64,000 nucleotides of DNA, from NCBI GenBank assembly GCA_947359465.1, contig OX375872.1, positions 6,763,741 through 6,827,740 of the forward strand, read 5' to 3'. Made by a program: the position numbers and the translations under genes. The DNA comes from Metellina segmentata (taxonomy: Eukaryota > Arthropoda > Arachnida > Araneae > Tetragnathidae). The notes under the pieces were generated by a model, which worked only from the letters and a program-made list of their open reading frames with translations, did no database searches and had not been told where the DNA came from. Shown here one piece after another: positions 23,050 to 34,262 of the stretch; the stretch's first letter is position 1; every line of letters starts with the position of its first letter.

Positions 23050-23935
23050 CGAGGCTGGTGAGGTCCCGCTCTTCAAGGTCGCTAAGATAGTAACTTGTAT
23101 TAAAGGTATAGAAAACATAATAAACGACAATTTGCACAAGTATTAGAAGTGGAGTGCCAGTATTCAAGGGATTTTGACACACAACAATGTTCGATGGCTC
23201 AGTTCGGGTCAAGTTCTTAATCGGTTTGTCATTTTATCAGAAGAAATTACGCTCTTTTTGAATGAAAAAAACAATAATTATGACGAATTTTCAAATATAG
23301 ATTAGTTAAATGATTTTATGTTTTTATGCGACATCACTCAGCATTTTAATGAACAAAATAAAAAAACTTCAAGGAAATGGACAAATTGTTTTAATGATGT
23401 TTGAATATATTAGGATATTTATGACGACACTTGACATTTTTATAAGGGATTTGGAAATGAAAATCATGAAATATTTTCCTCAGTTACAAAAACATTTTTA
23501 AAACACAATAACAATGGAAAATACGCTTGACATTCAAGAAAATGCAATACAAAAATATTTAATGATTATATACAGTAAATAAAACAAGGCCTTTGAAGAT
23601 AGATTTAATCAATTTAAAAATATGGAAAATGCATTTCACTTTATTTTATATCCATACAAAACGAAATTAGAAAAAATGGAGTAAAACGAATTTAAGTGGC
23701 TGGGTATCCATGATTTAGAAATGGAATTAGTTGAATTTCAGAGCAGCATAGTTTGGAAAAATAAATTTGACAACTTGATTTCCGAAGTAGAAGGGGAAAT
23801 ATCTGAAATTAGTGCAAATTAGAATGATCCCACACTAATATAATAAACGTATGGGATTCTTTACCAAATAATTTGTATCAATGACGAAACTTGCAAATGC
23901 TCTTTTAACGATGTTTAGATCCACATAATCATGTA
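23050..23935 (+). pseudogene. hAT transposase fragment, GTF2IRD2/Charlie-like
   Basis: Switching frames, the plus strand reads NVRWLSSGQVLNRFVILSEE (near 23190), FLCDITQHFNEQNKK (near 23330), then NKIKKLQGNGQIVLMMFEYI and LEMKIMKYFPQLQKHF, and later FQSSIVWKNKFDNL and LANALLTMFRS near 23900. This order matches the C-terminal half of the hAT transposase family that gave rise to GTF2IRD2 in mammals (family knowledge). It is broken by several stops and truncated at both ends. It may be the remainder of the hAT element starting at 7784, split by the LTR element. Confidence 0.7.
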
Positions 23936-24154
23936 AAAAATTATTTTGTCCCAAATTACACTTTTTAGAAACACTTGGAAATTAAAACATCTTTGTCTGC
24001 TTCCATTTTGTTCCAACAACCAAAGAGCGTTGACGTGCAGAACGGAATAACACAGCAAACTAAACGAGCGAACCTAGCGGGTAAGCGGTTCAAGCGGGAA
24101 AAAGAATTAATAATTCATTCCGGAAAAAGCGGGTGGAAGCGGGTAAAGCAGGCG

Positions 24155-24263
24155 GAAGCAGGTGCACTATAACCGCACCAATACAGTTTACGCTACTTTT
24201 CCTCCCCGCTCTACTGCCGCGTTAAAGCCGGAAGCTGGAAGCGGTGCACTATGGACGTACCCT
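24155..24263 (+). repeat. GC-rich dispersed repeat, copy 2
   Basis: GTGCACTATAACCGC near 24162 and GGAAGCGGTGCACTATGGAC near 24236 match, inverted, the block at 7624-7735. Just upstream (24085-24155) are several AAGCGGGT units. It is probably a small non-autonomous DNA element. Confidence 0.5.
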
Positions 24264-24528
24264 AACACCAAACCGCTTTTGGTCGGCATCTATATTATCA
24301 GAGTGGTGACATACGGGAAACATTTTCTGATTGACTTGTGTAAGACAGCCAGAACATCTCTTTTTCAAGAACACGTCCTCTTTTTCTACTCGGATCTTTT
24401 TTTTTTCACTCTCTTTTTTAAAGTTTGATTTTTTTGTCCTCTTTTTTTCGGATGTTCTCTTTTCTGTTCGCTTTGTTCATCTTTTTAGATTGCGTCAAAA
24501 AATATACTTCACATTTATATAGCTTTAC

Positions 24529-24675
24529 AGCTCAGGTGTTGCTTCGTCATCTGACCGTGGTTCAAAATTACGAGGTGTTGTCCTCGATTCTTTCCCTTAA
24601 GGGACTGATTTCGGACCGTCGTCAATAGCCCGTTGTGTTGCTCTAGTACGACGTTAAATAAAATTATCATCACCA
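24529..24675 (+). mobile_element. tRNA-type SINE, 147 bp, with 14-bp target duplication
   Basis: A 14-bp direct duplication TTATATAGCTTTAC flanks it (24515-24528 and 24676-24689). The element starts AGCTCAGGTGTTGCTTC, like a tRNA A-box, and has GGTTCAAAATTACG about 20 bases on, like a B-box. It ends in GACGTTAAATAAAATTATCA, a short A/T-rich tail. Long target duplications and no TIRs indicate retroposition. Related copies lie at 5250-5440 and 7350-7545. It would need a non-LTR partner to move. Confidence 0.8.
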
Positions 24676-24939
24676 TTATATAGCTTTACGCGCTAATATA
24701 TTCACATTGCCTATTATATCGTTATGTAAACTACAGCTATTCAAATACACTCATTGCCACAAAAATTTACGCAGCAAGAAAAAGTCGTCAAAATGAAACG
24801 AAATTTTACACATGTAAGTACTACTTTAATATAAGTAAGTGATTAGAAAATCAAAGAAAAAGGATCATTTATTGCAGAAAAAAGTACAAATGAATGGAAA
24901 TTTTTAGTACTCTGTTGGACCCCCTCTAGCGCTAATGCA

Positions 24940-26209
24940 CTATGCGATACGAGCGGGCTTTGAGGCATACAAGTTCCGTATGATGTCCTGAGACATCTCG
25001 TTCCACAGTTGCTGTAAACGCGCCTCTAGTTCGACCAAACTCGTAGGGTGTCCAACTTGCAGTCGTAAATGATCCCAGAAATGCTCGATTGGTGACACAT
25101 CTGGGGATCGAGCAGGCCAGGGAAGGGTGGTAATGTGGCGGAGGCAGTCACGTGGATGAAGGATGTCATGGACGTACCGCTGGGCTGTCATTGTGCCATG
25201 GATCAATATTAGGGTAGACCGTGTATCGTAAGCAATGGCACCCCATACCATCACACCAGCTGTGGGAGCGGTGTGTCGCTGTAAAGCGAAGGCAGGATTG
25301 AGGCGTTCATCACGGGACCTCCACACACGAACACGATTGTCATCACTGCTCAAATTGAATCTAGATTCGTCGCTGAAGACGACTTGGTTCCATTCCGTTG
25401 CAGTCCAATCCCGTCGTGCGCGACGCCACTCCAAACGGAGGCGTCGGTGGGTGGGTGTCATTGGCAGCACACGTAATGGGCGCAGCGATACCAGATGTCC
25501 TTCAGCCTAAAGCCCTGGATCCGTAGCTTAAGTAGCGACAAGCTCAATCATTTTTGTTTTCCTACTGGTAAACAATGCAATTTGAATCCGGTTTTTGAGC
25601 TATTCGTACAGCCAAAAGCAGAACAAGTGGGCATCTTCGTATCTCAAATCATCTATCAAACGATGTATTAAATAATTCGAAAATTAATATACTGATGAAA
25701 CTCAAGACCGCAGACTACCATTATATGTACATTGCACTAATTCCGAGCTAATCCCCAAAATGGCGACTGTTTTCACACGTGACTCTTGTCGTCCAATCAA
25801 AAGCGAAAGCGGCACGAAAGCACCGGGGAAAAGGCTGTCGCTACTTAAGTCACTATCCAGGGCTTTACTTCAGCCAGGAGCCTTGCGATGGTTCGGGAAG
25901 ACACAGGGGCCCGTAGTGAAGGTGCTGCCTGTGTCTGAATAGCGGCCAATGAGGCAGTTGGCTCTACGTTTCGTATGATGTGACGGTCTTCTCGACGACT
26001 GGTCTGTCGAGGGCGTCCTGAGCCTGGTCGTCGTGTAAATAACGTCTCTTCTGTCCTCTGGTTCCAACACCTCCTCACAGTAAAATCAGAACGGCCTATT
26101 GACGAGCTACTCACCGAGCTGACCACCCAGCTTCCATCATCCCGATGATTATTCCTCTCTCGAACTCTGACAGCTGCTCACATTGTCTTCGATGGCAGCG
26201 TAACGGCAT
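24940..26209 (-). pseudogene. Tc1 transposase, split by a 360-bp insertion
   Basis: The start is the ATG at 26209 (MPLRCHRRQCEQLSEFERG), with a stop soon after in GWSAR*VARQ. The DNA-binding half follows with ARRPGSGRPRQTSRRED-type sequence to about 25876, then the insertion. The catalytic half (25507-24940) reads LPMTPTHRRLRLEWRRARRD, VVFSDESRFNL with the first Asp, AGVMVWGAIAYDTRS and SPIEHFWDHL with the Glu. The segment carrying the second Asp is deleted at HDILHP|RDCLRH, near 25155. The usual length is about 340 residues. Inactive. Confidence 0.9.
25508..25867. mobile_element. 360-bp TIR element inserted in the Tc1 transposase gene
   Basis: The ends are inverted repeats: left TAAAGCCCTGGATCCGTAGC, right (reverse complement) TAAAGCCCTGGATAGTGACT, both continuing into TTAAGTAGCGAC. 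A perfect 8-bp duplication CTTCAGCC lies at 25500-25507 and 25868-25875. Size, TIRs and the 8-bp duplication fit a hAT-type miniature element. No coding capacity. Confidence 0.85.
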
Positions 26210-26239
26210 GTCTATCTCAGCGTTTCCTTAGCAAAAGAT

Positions 26240-28660
26240 TAAATACACTCAAACAATCTAAGGCCAATCTAAGGTTTGAGCTAGCGAGCCTAGCCCCGTA
26301 GGGGCTTTAATCCCATATCTGAATAATATAACATGAACGAATTACACATAAAAAAATACACTCAAACAAGCTCTGCTAACCTGTTTTATACTCCAAGGAG
26401 AACGAAGTTCAACGCCCTCTAGTGGCATTACGCAATCACGCTGCATTTCTAATAATTTGCATATCAGGCCGACATGTCCCTTCATGCCAAGTTTCGTTAC
26501 GATCCCACAATTATTTCTTGGTTCGCGAATTTTTATGACAGTGAGTGTGCGTACTAAATCTAGTACATTGTACGAAAATCGTTCGTAAACACTTAATAAT
26601 AACACGTTCGTAACACAAAATAATCTGTCGTTATCTTCCGTTTCACCAGTTCTGAAGTTGCATTTACGAACTCTTCCGTTAGGATGCGTTACGTTGCTAT
26701 GCAACTCAACTTCCGATCAGATAAAATACTTACACTCATCGTTGTGTAATTCTCAAAAGGTGGGAACAAAACACATTTCCTGACTTTAAGCTTTGACAGC
26801 AAGTAAATAAAATTCTTAAAATTAATATTTTTTTCTCAATGGGTTTTTAGTTCTGTTCAGAGACAGGAATTAGAATGATTTATTACAACAGTTTGGTGTA
26901 AATATCCAAACATTAAATTCTTTAGTTAAAAATGTCGAATTTTTGACACCTAAAATGTTAACTGATCATTACTTCACCCAGAAAATAAATTATAATGTGT
27001 TTTCCAGAATTACAGAAACAAAAATAATAAATGAATAGAGTATAACGATAGTTTGTTTACTATTTTGATCAGTAGATAGACTATTTAGACCATCTTTCTT
27101 CATGACGTCAGCAGCGTCTGAAGAAGCAAATAAAAGCCCGCGCAAAACGAGCACTCGCTCTCTCTTGAATTTTCCCTTTGAACATGTGTTAGGTTGCGTG
27201 GCCTCCATGCCACTCCAAATAGGGAGCCAAATCTATAAGTATCAATCTATTTTTTTTTTTTCACTCTGCAGTGTATAGATGGTGTATTTATTGGACGAAA
27301 TGTCCCAACACCATTCTTCCAAATTTCCGAAGATCTTTTTCCGCCGTTAATTTTTTTAGCTCTAATTCCGTTTTAGCGTCACTTGACATCCCCCCCTCTT
27401 TTAAGTTCTAGAACAATTTGCTAATTATTCATTTGTGTTTCCCATTTCATAAAGTAATGAATAGATGTGTCAAGTTTATTCACTGTGTTAATAAACTTTC
27501 GTTGCTATTATTTAAAACTATGACTTATCTTTCGTGTTTTTCACCTCTTCTTTTGGTGACATTTGATCACCCATGTATACCATGTTTATCTTTTAATTCT
27601 TCGTAATTAAGATATCGACATCTCCTGTCCTGTAATTCATGTACAGGGTTCAGTGAGTTTTTTCTTCTAAATTTAATCATCCACTATACGATCAAAAATT
27701 GGTTAAGTTGTGGTCCTTAGTTTTCGAACCTTTCTCTTTAAATTTAATTTAATTGTATTATTAAAAAGGGCACAATACACCATTTTTTTAATGACTCCAA
27801 TATCACTTCATCTTATAATTTATGAAAATTTACTATTGTTTTCATCTTTGTATTTAATTCTTTGTTTTGTTTCATGCATAAACTACATTCCTGCCTCATT
27901 TCGTGTTAATCAAAGATGTACTTGTCGGTTTTTTTTCGCATTTTACCTTTCGTGCTTAACTTTTGGCAGTGACCGTATATCGATATCAATTTTTCGTGAT
28001 TTTAAGATCCATTCCCCCTAAAATATCAAATGATATCAAGGACCACAATCCCTCCTCAGCATCTAGTTTGATATCGATATCATTCCCTAACGAAATTTCA
28101 AGTTTTTCGATTTACGAATAGCGTCTTTGTATGTAGAGATAATCCCTGAAATCGAAACTATCTTTAGCATTGAATATCTCGTGATATACAGATAATTAAC
28201 TCGTGAAATTTCTTATTTAAATTAATTTAACGATGCAGAATCCGATTATGGCATCAAAACATGGTGTTTCCATTAAAAATTTTGTTGTTTGGGCAAAATT
28301 TGATATGAAGTAATAGTTTGAGTATGAGTAATAGTTTTGGATTTTAATTTGACTTTATTCCCTTGAATGATACCTTTGGAATTTGCTCTAGAATGAAAAG
28401 TGATCGAAATAAAGGAGGTGGATCGTACATATTATGCTATAATGTAAATGTAATGTTGAATTTACTGTATTTACTTCCAAATGAAGAAGTACCATTGACT
28501 TTTTTGTAAACCAATCACCGTGGCGTAACTATTTTTAAGTACAATGGATATGTTTAAAGTTACAAAATCCATTAGCTTGTTAATAAAGTAGCTTGTAGTT
28601 CGCATTTTTGCCATGAAGTAAATTAATTTAAGAGTGAGCTATTCTAAACAATAGGGCGAA
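26240..28660. other. no gene recognised
   Basis: AT-rich DNA. Frames at 26342-26704 (minus), 26990-27208 (minus) and 27710-28021 (plus) show no motif I recognise. A good splice-acceptor-like TTTTTTTTTCACTCTGCAG ends near 27270, but the frame after it closes soon and matches nothing I know. This may be old host spacer. Confidence 0.4.
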
Positions 28661-28689
28661 TCTTTGAAATGGAGGGGCGCCAATTATCA

Positions 28690-29290
28690 TCTGCTATCAA
28701 TTTCTCTCGGACCGGCCTTGCTTCTACAGAATCTGCTTTGGTAAGCACAGAAACCAACATCAGGTAAGAGGAATTTCAATTGTCTTTTCTGTGATAAAAG
28801 GCACCCCAGCAAAGATTGCTATGCAGCAAAAAAGATGAAATTTCAAACTAAAAATAAACTTTTAATTGAGAAAGGTGCATGTTTTTCTTGTTTCAAAATA
28901 GGTCATATGGCGAGGTTTTGTAAAGTTAAAAATAAAGGCTCGTTTTGTGACAAAGATAAACATAATTCTTTAATATGCCCTGATCGTAGAGAAACTACCA
29001 AAAATGAAGGAAATTAAATAGTGGTTACGAATGCTTTATCCAATAGCTTCAAAATTGAAAATGTTTATTTGATGACTTATGGTAAAAATAAAAACCCGGA
29101 AGGCAAAAATAAAAATAAGTGCAATCTTAGACAGAAGTAAAAATGATTCAGTCTGTTTTGGGGGAGGGAAGTGCATGATATGTTTGACATAACTATTTCC
29201 GCGTTGGATGATTCCTTTTCGTGTAGTATTGGTATTGAAGTTCTAGCTGAAGAGCGAATATGTGGTGCCAAGAATTAATAGAGATCGGAT
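28690..29290 (+). pseudogene. Pao/BEL gag knuckle and protease fragment
   Basis: The plus strand reads CLFCDKRHPSKDCYAAKK, then GACFSCFKIGHMARFCKVK, two CCHC-type knuckles, and DKDKHNSLICPDRR. These are typical of the BEL/Pao gag tail. After a frame change comes MFDITISALDDSFSCSI, as found at the start of Pao protease regions. A stop ends the knuckle frame at 29015. The fragment is cut at both sides. Confidence 0.75.
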
Positions 29291-29360
29291 TTAGCATACC
29301 TTTTTTTGAGCCCCGAATGTTTCTAGAAATCTGTATGGACTGTTTTTCAGCAATTTACAA

Positions 29361-30330
29361 CAGCAAAAAAAAAAAAAAAAACGAATTTATTTTGCATGTT
29401 TTTGCATACTTGGGACCATTTTGCATATTTTATTATTATTTTTTGCATGTTTTGTTCATATTTGGATGGTTTTTTAGATGGTAAAGACTTAATCCAAAGG
29501 TAAATAGATTAATTTGCAGTAATTTCATTTTTAGTACAAGATAAAATACCAAAAATTAATTATGAGATATTTCATTGACAAATAATCGAACAGCTAAACT
29601 GTCGTTTCAACTAGACACTCTAAAAGCTAACCGAGTTCAGTTTCGTTTGCCGGCGCAATTTATCAAAGCCACTTGGGGTCAGGAAGCTTAAGAGACAAAA
29701 CAGAAATACTCGGGCGCTACGAAAATACCGCCCCTTCTCAACTTACATCCAACTCATGCAACACTTCACACATTCTGCATTTAGCTCCTTTTAAAGTTTT
29801 TGTAGTGAACTAATAAGTTTTCCTATTCATTTTTTATCATGCGTAAGTACATATAATAATAAAAAAAAATTCTAGGCTTCGTTAGCGCCCCTTCCCACTC
29901 CGACGTGTTTGTTGTGAATGTTTGTTGTCCCCCCCCCCATAATTGATAAATAATTAATAATAACTAATATTAATTATTGTTATGTACCTTCCTAATGATA
30001 CTTATAGTTAGTAGTACCTATGTCAAACTGTTGTAAGTATTATTTTCTTTTACATTATTCAATTTGAAAACAAAAGATTTGTTAATTGTTCTTATTAATT
30101 TTTTTGAATTTGTTTGACAGTTAAAAAATAGTCTTACTTATAAATAGGGCAACTTTTTGAAACAAATGCAACTTTTTTTCACACGTTCTACGCTTTATGT
30201 AAAGTACTAAAAACAAAATTCCTCCTACATGGCACCACATGAAGGATGAATTTTGTTTTTAGTAGTAGTTTAGTAGCTTATTAGTATTGTAATTGAGTTA
30301 TAACCGCAACATAAATGAAACTTTCTACAT
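29361..30330. other. A-run and hAT-like subterminal DNA
   Basis: A 17-A run near 29366 is followed by TTTTGCATGTTTTTGCATAC-type repeats (29390-29470), the mirror of ATATGCAAAAATATG runs near 30890. This suggests the two ends of an old hAT-type element. A 60-bp hairpin (ACTAAAAACAAAATTC / GAATTTTGTTTTTAGT) lies at 30207-30278. No gene seen. Confidence 0.35.
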
Positions 30331-30399
30331 AAATGCATTTTTTTTTGCATAGTTGCAACTTTTTACAGTTTAGCAATATGAAATTACTATTTCATTTTT

Positions 30400-30885
30400 T
30401 GCCCTCTGAATCAACCCTTGAATCACGTGTGTCTGATTTTGCGAACGCCGAAGTATTGCAGATTAAACAAGAAGTTCATGGAAAGAAGGTATTTGTTCTA
30501 ACAGACGAAAGTGAAATAAATAGCAAGAAGTACTTTAACACATTGGTTGGCACTTATGATAATCCAGAGTAAACTTGCGTAATCGACTGCAGAGTTTGGG
30601 AGGTGAGTTTCGATCATCAATATGTTGTTTCCTTGTAGATGAAGTTTTAAAATCTCTGAATGTTGAGAGAAAGAATTTTGCACTCAAGGTGCTTTATCCG
30701 CGATTGCCCCAAGTTACTTGAGTGGTACACTTGTTTCACAACTGCAGAAAAAGTCCAACATAACAATGTCAGGCAACATCAGTCTCTGTTGAGCGCAGTT
30801 TTTTAATGTTAAAGAAATTACTGACCAAGGATCGACCATTGAACGAAATCAACGTTCTTCTGTATTTAATGATTAGGGCTCGGAT
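30400..30885 (+). pseudogene. hAT transposase fragment, CGGBP1-like type
   Basis: The frame from 30333 reads KKVFVLTDESEINSKKYFNT then LVGTYDNPE, resembling the catalytic DE(T) region of hAT transposases. After frame changes, SVERSF-like sequence and MLKKLLTKDRPLNEINVLLY (near 30806) form the hAT C-terminal dimerisation tail. The middle is deleted. Assignment is by motif memory; the subgroup is uncertain. Confidence 0.55.
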
Positions 30886-31154
30886 CGATATGCAAAAATA
30901 TGACCTGAAATATGCATTCCAAAATCCCAAAATATGCACTACCCCCCTCCCCATATACGAAATTGCAAAAAAAAAATTCATTCTTACAAAAAGGGTAGTG
31001 AATAGGATAAAGTGAAATTGAACCACACTTTCATTCAATTAATTCACAATTTTATTCACAATCACAGAGCCACAAAAATAAGTAAAAAATATACAAAGCA
31101 ACAAATTAATAAATCTTACATCATTGGTGGAAATGTCCTCCGGGATGTAACTAG

Positions 31155-31200
31155 TAGGGATGCGACATCGATGTCGATGTTTTTTTAAAAACATCGATGT
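31155..31200 (+). repeat. hAT-type terminus with CATCGATG palindromes
   Basis: TAGGGATGCGACATCGATGT followed by CGATGTTTTTTTAAAAACATCGATGT matches, inverted, the ends at 42950-42973 and 43200-43231. It is interrupted at 31201 by the LTR of a BEL element. Confidence 0.6.
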
Positions 31201-31390
31201 TGTGCAGAGGTTTAGCGATTGAATAAGACAGTGGACTGTATAAACTTTAAGATTTATTCACATGCGTGCGTTCCGGCAGCCGACACTCGTCCCTCTTTCT
31301 TTCATCAAGGTTACAAGCTCGCCAAGGGGCGCCACGGGGATGATGCTCCGAAGATGCACCGGGGATGATGCAAGGCGAAAGTTACAAACA
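31201..31390 (-). repeat. 3' LTR of BEL element C
   Basis: On the plus strand it runs TGTGCAGAGG...GTTACAAACA. In sense orientation a GC-rich purine-leaning tract (GCCGGGCGGGATATTCC) sits just before TGTTTGTAAC. The 190-bp length and TG..CA ends suit a short BEL LTR. A second copy is not in the window. Confidence 0.6.
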
Positions 31391-31578
31391 CGGAATATCC
31401 CGCCCGGCGTTGAAATATTGCAAATATTTCAAATAGATATTATAAAAATATTCAAATACAATTAATTATACAAACATTACAAATTCTTAAAGAAGACTGC
31501 AAACACAAATAATTACACACACCATTATAACTCTACAGTACAATATACAATTTAAGAGTAATTTAAAAGTCTAAATTA

Positions 31579-34262
31579 TTATTTTACAGAATGTACTTGA
31601 TTATCAACTATAGGCAATACACTAATGTTTGAAACCGCTCTCCTAAAGTTACCCTTAGGGGTGCGTACATCGACTACTCTAACGTTTCCGTCAGCGCCTG
31701 GGATTACTTTAATGATGCGACCTAGTGACCATGTACACATGGGAAGTTGTGCGTCCTTCAGTAACACTAACATTCCTGGAAGTATATTTGGTTTTTTAAA
31801 CAGCCATTTATTTCGTTGTTGTAACTGACTCAAGTGTTATTCTGCCAGTGTTTCCATATAGTATGAACTAATTTTTGACTTTTTTGCCACCGGTTAAGAA
31901 GGTTATCCCTTCGATCAATCAAATTTGGTTCCGGAATGGAATTAACAGGTTTTCCTATTATAAAATGTCCAGGTGTCTATACCTGAAAATCGTCTGTATC
32001 TGTTGACAAAGGAGAGAGCGGTCGCGAATTTAAGATGCCTTCGATTTGTGTGATTACCGTTAGAAATTCCTCTAGTGTTAGTTTAGCTGGGCCCACCACT
32101 CTTTTTAGATGATATTTAAAGGCTTTCACACCTGCCTCCCAAAGACCACCAAAGTTGGGTGCTCTAGGAGGCGAAAATTTCCACGTGATGCCTTCAGAGG
32201 CCAAGAAGCTGGAAATGTCTTCATTCTTCAACACTAGTTCGCGCAAACGTTTAAGTTCTGCTGAAGCCCCAACAAGGTTCGTAGCGTTATCACAAAACAT
32301 CATCGAACTTTTACCACGGCGAGCAAAAAATATTTTTACAGTTGCAATTAAAGCCTCTGACGTTAAGTCTGAGACGAATTCTAGGTGCACAGCCTTTGTA
32401 ACCATGCACACAAATATGGCCACATAGATTTTCTGGAGGGTACCCTTTCTTTGACTCTTGTACTTTATTTGGAATGGCCCACAAAGATCTAGACCAACAT
32501 TTGAAAATGTAGAACTAGGTGTTACTCTCTCAGGAGGAAGATTCCCCATCAACTGATTTGCAATTATAGGTTTACTTTTGAAGCATTGTAAGCATTCATG
32601 AACAACCTTTCTCGCAATATTTCTGACACCAAGTGGCCAATATTTTTGACGAACGGGATTTAATAGGGCTTGTGGACCCACATGAAAATCCCGATTGTGA
32701 TAATACTGAAATATCAGTTTGACCAAATTGTTACCTGCCAGCAAAACAATGGGGTGTTTGTGGTCATAATTTACTTTAGCATGAGTGAGTCTACCTCCAA
32801 TTCCGATTTAGCCTTCGGGATCTAAAAATGGGTTAAGAAATTTTAGCTTACTTGATTGAGGTACTGCGAATCCCTTTTTTAAAGCTGAAATCTCAGGCAG
32901 AAAATACCTTTTCTGAAGATGCCTAATCAAGCAGGTTTCTGCTCTGTGGTATTCTTCAGGAGAGAGGAAGCCTTTCTGCCTTTCTCGATCTTTACAATTT
33001 TTTATAAATCTGAAAAAAAAGGCTATAATTCTAATTAACTTATGAAAACTGTTACTGAGATCAAACAAATCATCCAAAAGATTTGGATCACTGGATAGAG
33101 CCTGGAAGGAGATTTAAGTTCTTCCAAATACGGTTTTTCAGTCCATTCATTGGAAATTTGCACAGTATCTAGAGATGTTGCCTTGGAAATTCTGGTCCCT
33201 TCCATCACAGCTCAGTTGTTCTCACATCCAGTCCTCGGGAACCATATCGGCCGGGTTGCACATCGACGGAACATGTTGCCACTTGAACTCCTTGGATAGT
33301 TGCTGAATCTCCGACACTCTGTTGCTGACAAAGGTCTTCAACAGGTTTGCAGGAGTACGAATCCAGGCAAGAGCTATGGTAGAGTCAGACCATAATTGCA
33401 CAGAGTCTACCTTTAGTCTTAGAGCAGCTAAGACCTTGTGAATTAGCTTCGCTAAAAGAAGACGCGCTGATAATTCAAGTCGCGGGATAGTCATGACCTT
33501 CGCTGGAGCCACTCGTGATTTACTGCACAGGAGTTGACTGGATACTTCCTTGGTGAAGGACACAGTTTGAATATACACTGCTGCACCGTAAGCCCTTGAG
33601 GATGCATCAGCGAAGCCGTTCAGCACGACAAACTCGACATCAGCCTTCATAAAGCATCTTGGTACCTTCATTGACTCTAAGTCAGGTAATGTCCCAATAA
33701 AGTTCTCCCATTCTTGAGAAACATCTAGAGGTAATTTTTCGCTCCATTCCAATTTCAGCAACCACAACTGTTGCATGAAAATTTTAGCCTTGACAATCAC
33801 AGGTCCAAGGAGACCAAGAGGATCGTAAATACGTGCAATTTGAGAAAGTACGTCTCTTTTGGTATAATTGCGATTTGTACTGATGTTGACTCTATACGTA
33901 AACGTATCACTTGAACTGTTCCATAGCATACCTAACGTATTTACTGTTATTTCTTCAGCATTTCGATCAAGTGGAAATATTTGAGGTTCCGTGGATTGAG
34001 CCTTGTTAGTACACCACTTGTGTAAGGTCATCCCTCCTTTCAGAAGGAGTTGCGTTAATTCGGACTTAAGCAGTTCAATTTTCCTTAGATCTGATGAACC
34101 AGAGAGACAATCATCCATCTAAAAGTCTTGAAGCACAATCTTTGAAGCTAAGGGAAAGTTATCTTTCTCATCTAAGGCGAGTTGTTGCAAAGTTTTCGTT
34201 GCTAAGTACGGAGCACAAGCGGTGCCGTATGTGACGGTTCTCAACTGGTAAATCTTATAGAC
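31579..34262 (-). pseudogene. pol of BEL element C (RT, RNase H, integrase)
   Basis: Reading downwards: TYGTACAPYLATKTLQQL, then the RT active box, where the Tyr codon of YMDD is TAG (34119-34121) followed by MDDCLSGSSD. Next come RIYDPLGLLGPVIVKAK and RNase H with NGFADASSRAYGAAVY and LWSDSTIALAWI. The integrase (32744-31977) has zinc ligands H..H..CLQC, DLCGPF and CDNATNLVG with the Asp pair, and FGGLWEAGVK with the Glu. The C-terminal DUF5641-like part is at 31833-31579 (PGMLVLLKDAQLPMCTWSLG). Frame breaks lie near 33220, 32800 and 31970. Inactive. Confidence 0.9.

Larger units (their letters stand above)
24748..26235 (-). mobile_element. Tc1-like transposon number 1, decayed
   Basis: The left end begins CACTCATTGCCACAAAAATT after a TA, typical of a Tc1 inverted repeat. 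The matching right repeat is not found, so the right end is approximate. The transposase is on the minus strand. A 360-bp element (25508-25867) is inserted in it. Confidence 0.8.
31201..34262 (-). mobile_element. BEL/Pao element C, 5' truncated
   Basis: Minus-strand pol from the middle of RT to the end, then a 3' UTR and a terminal repeat at 31201-31390. Upstream of about 34262 the BEL reading is lost at a junction with unrelated DNA, so gag, protease and the first part of RT are missing. The five bases before 31201 are GATGT, but the partner duplication is not present. Confidence 0.8.

Noticed and set aside
24748..26245. Right inverted repeat of Tc1 number 1 at TACACTCAAACAATC (26237)
   Set aside because: It is in the same orientation as the left repeat, not inverted, and the match ends after about 8 bases.
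26342..26704. Minus-strand frame of 120 codons
   Set aside because: No domain, splice context or repeat relation supports it; likely chance in non-coding DNA.
27245..27370. Strong splice acceptor followed by a short open frame
   Set aside because: The frame closes soon, has no donor or recognisable motif, and no neighbouring exon could be joined to it.
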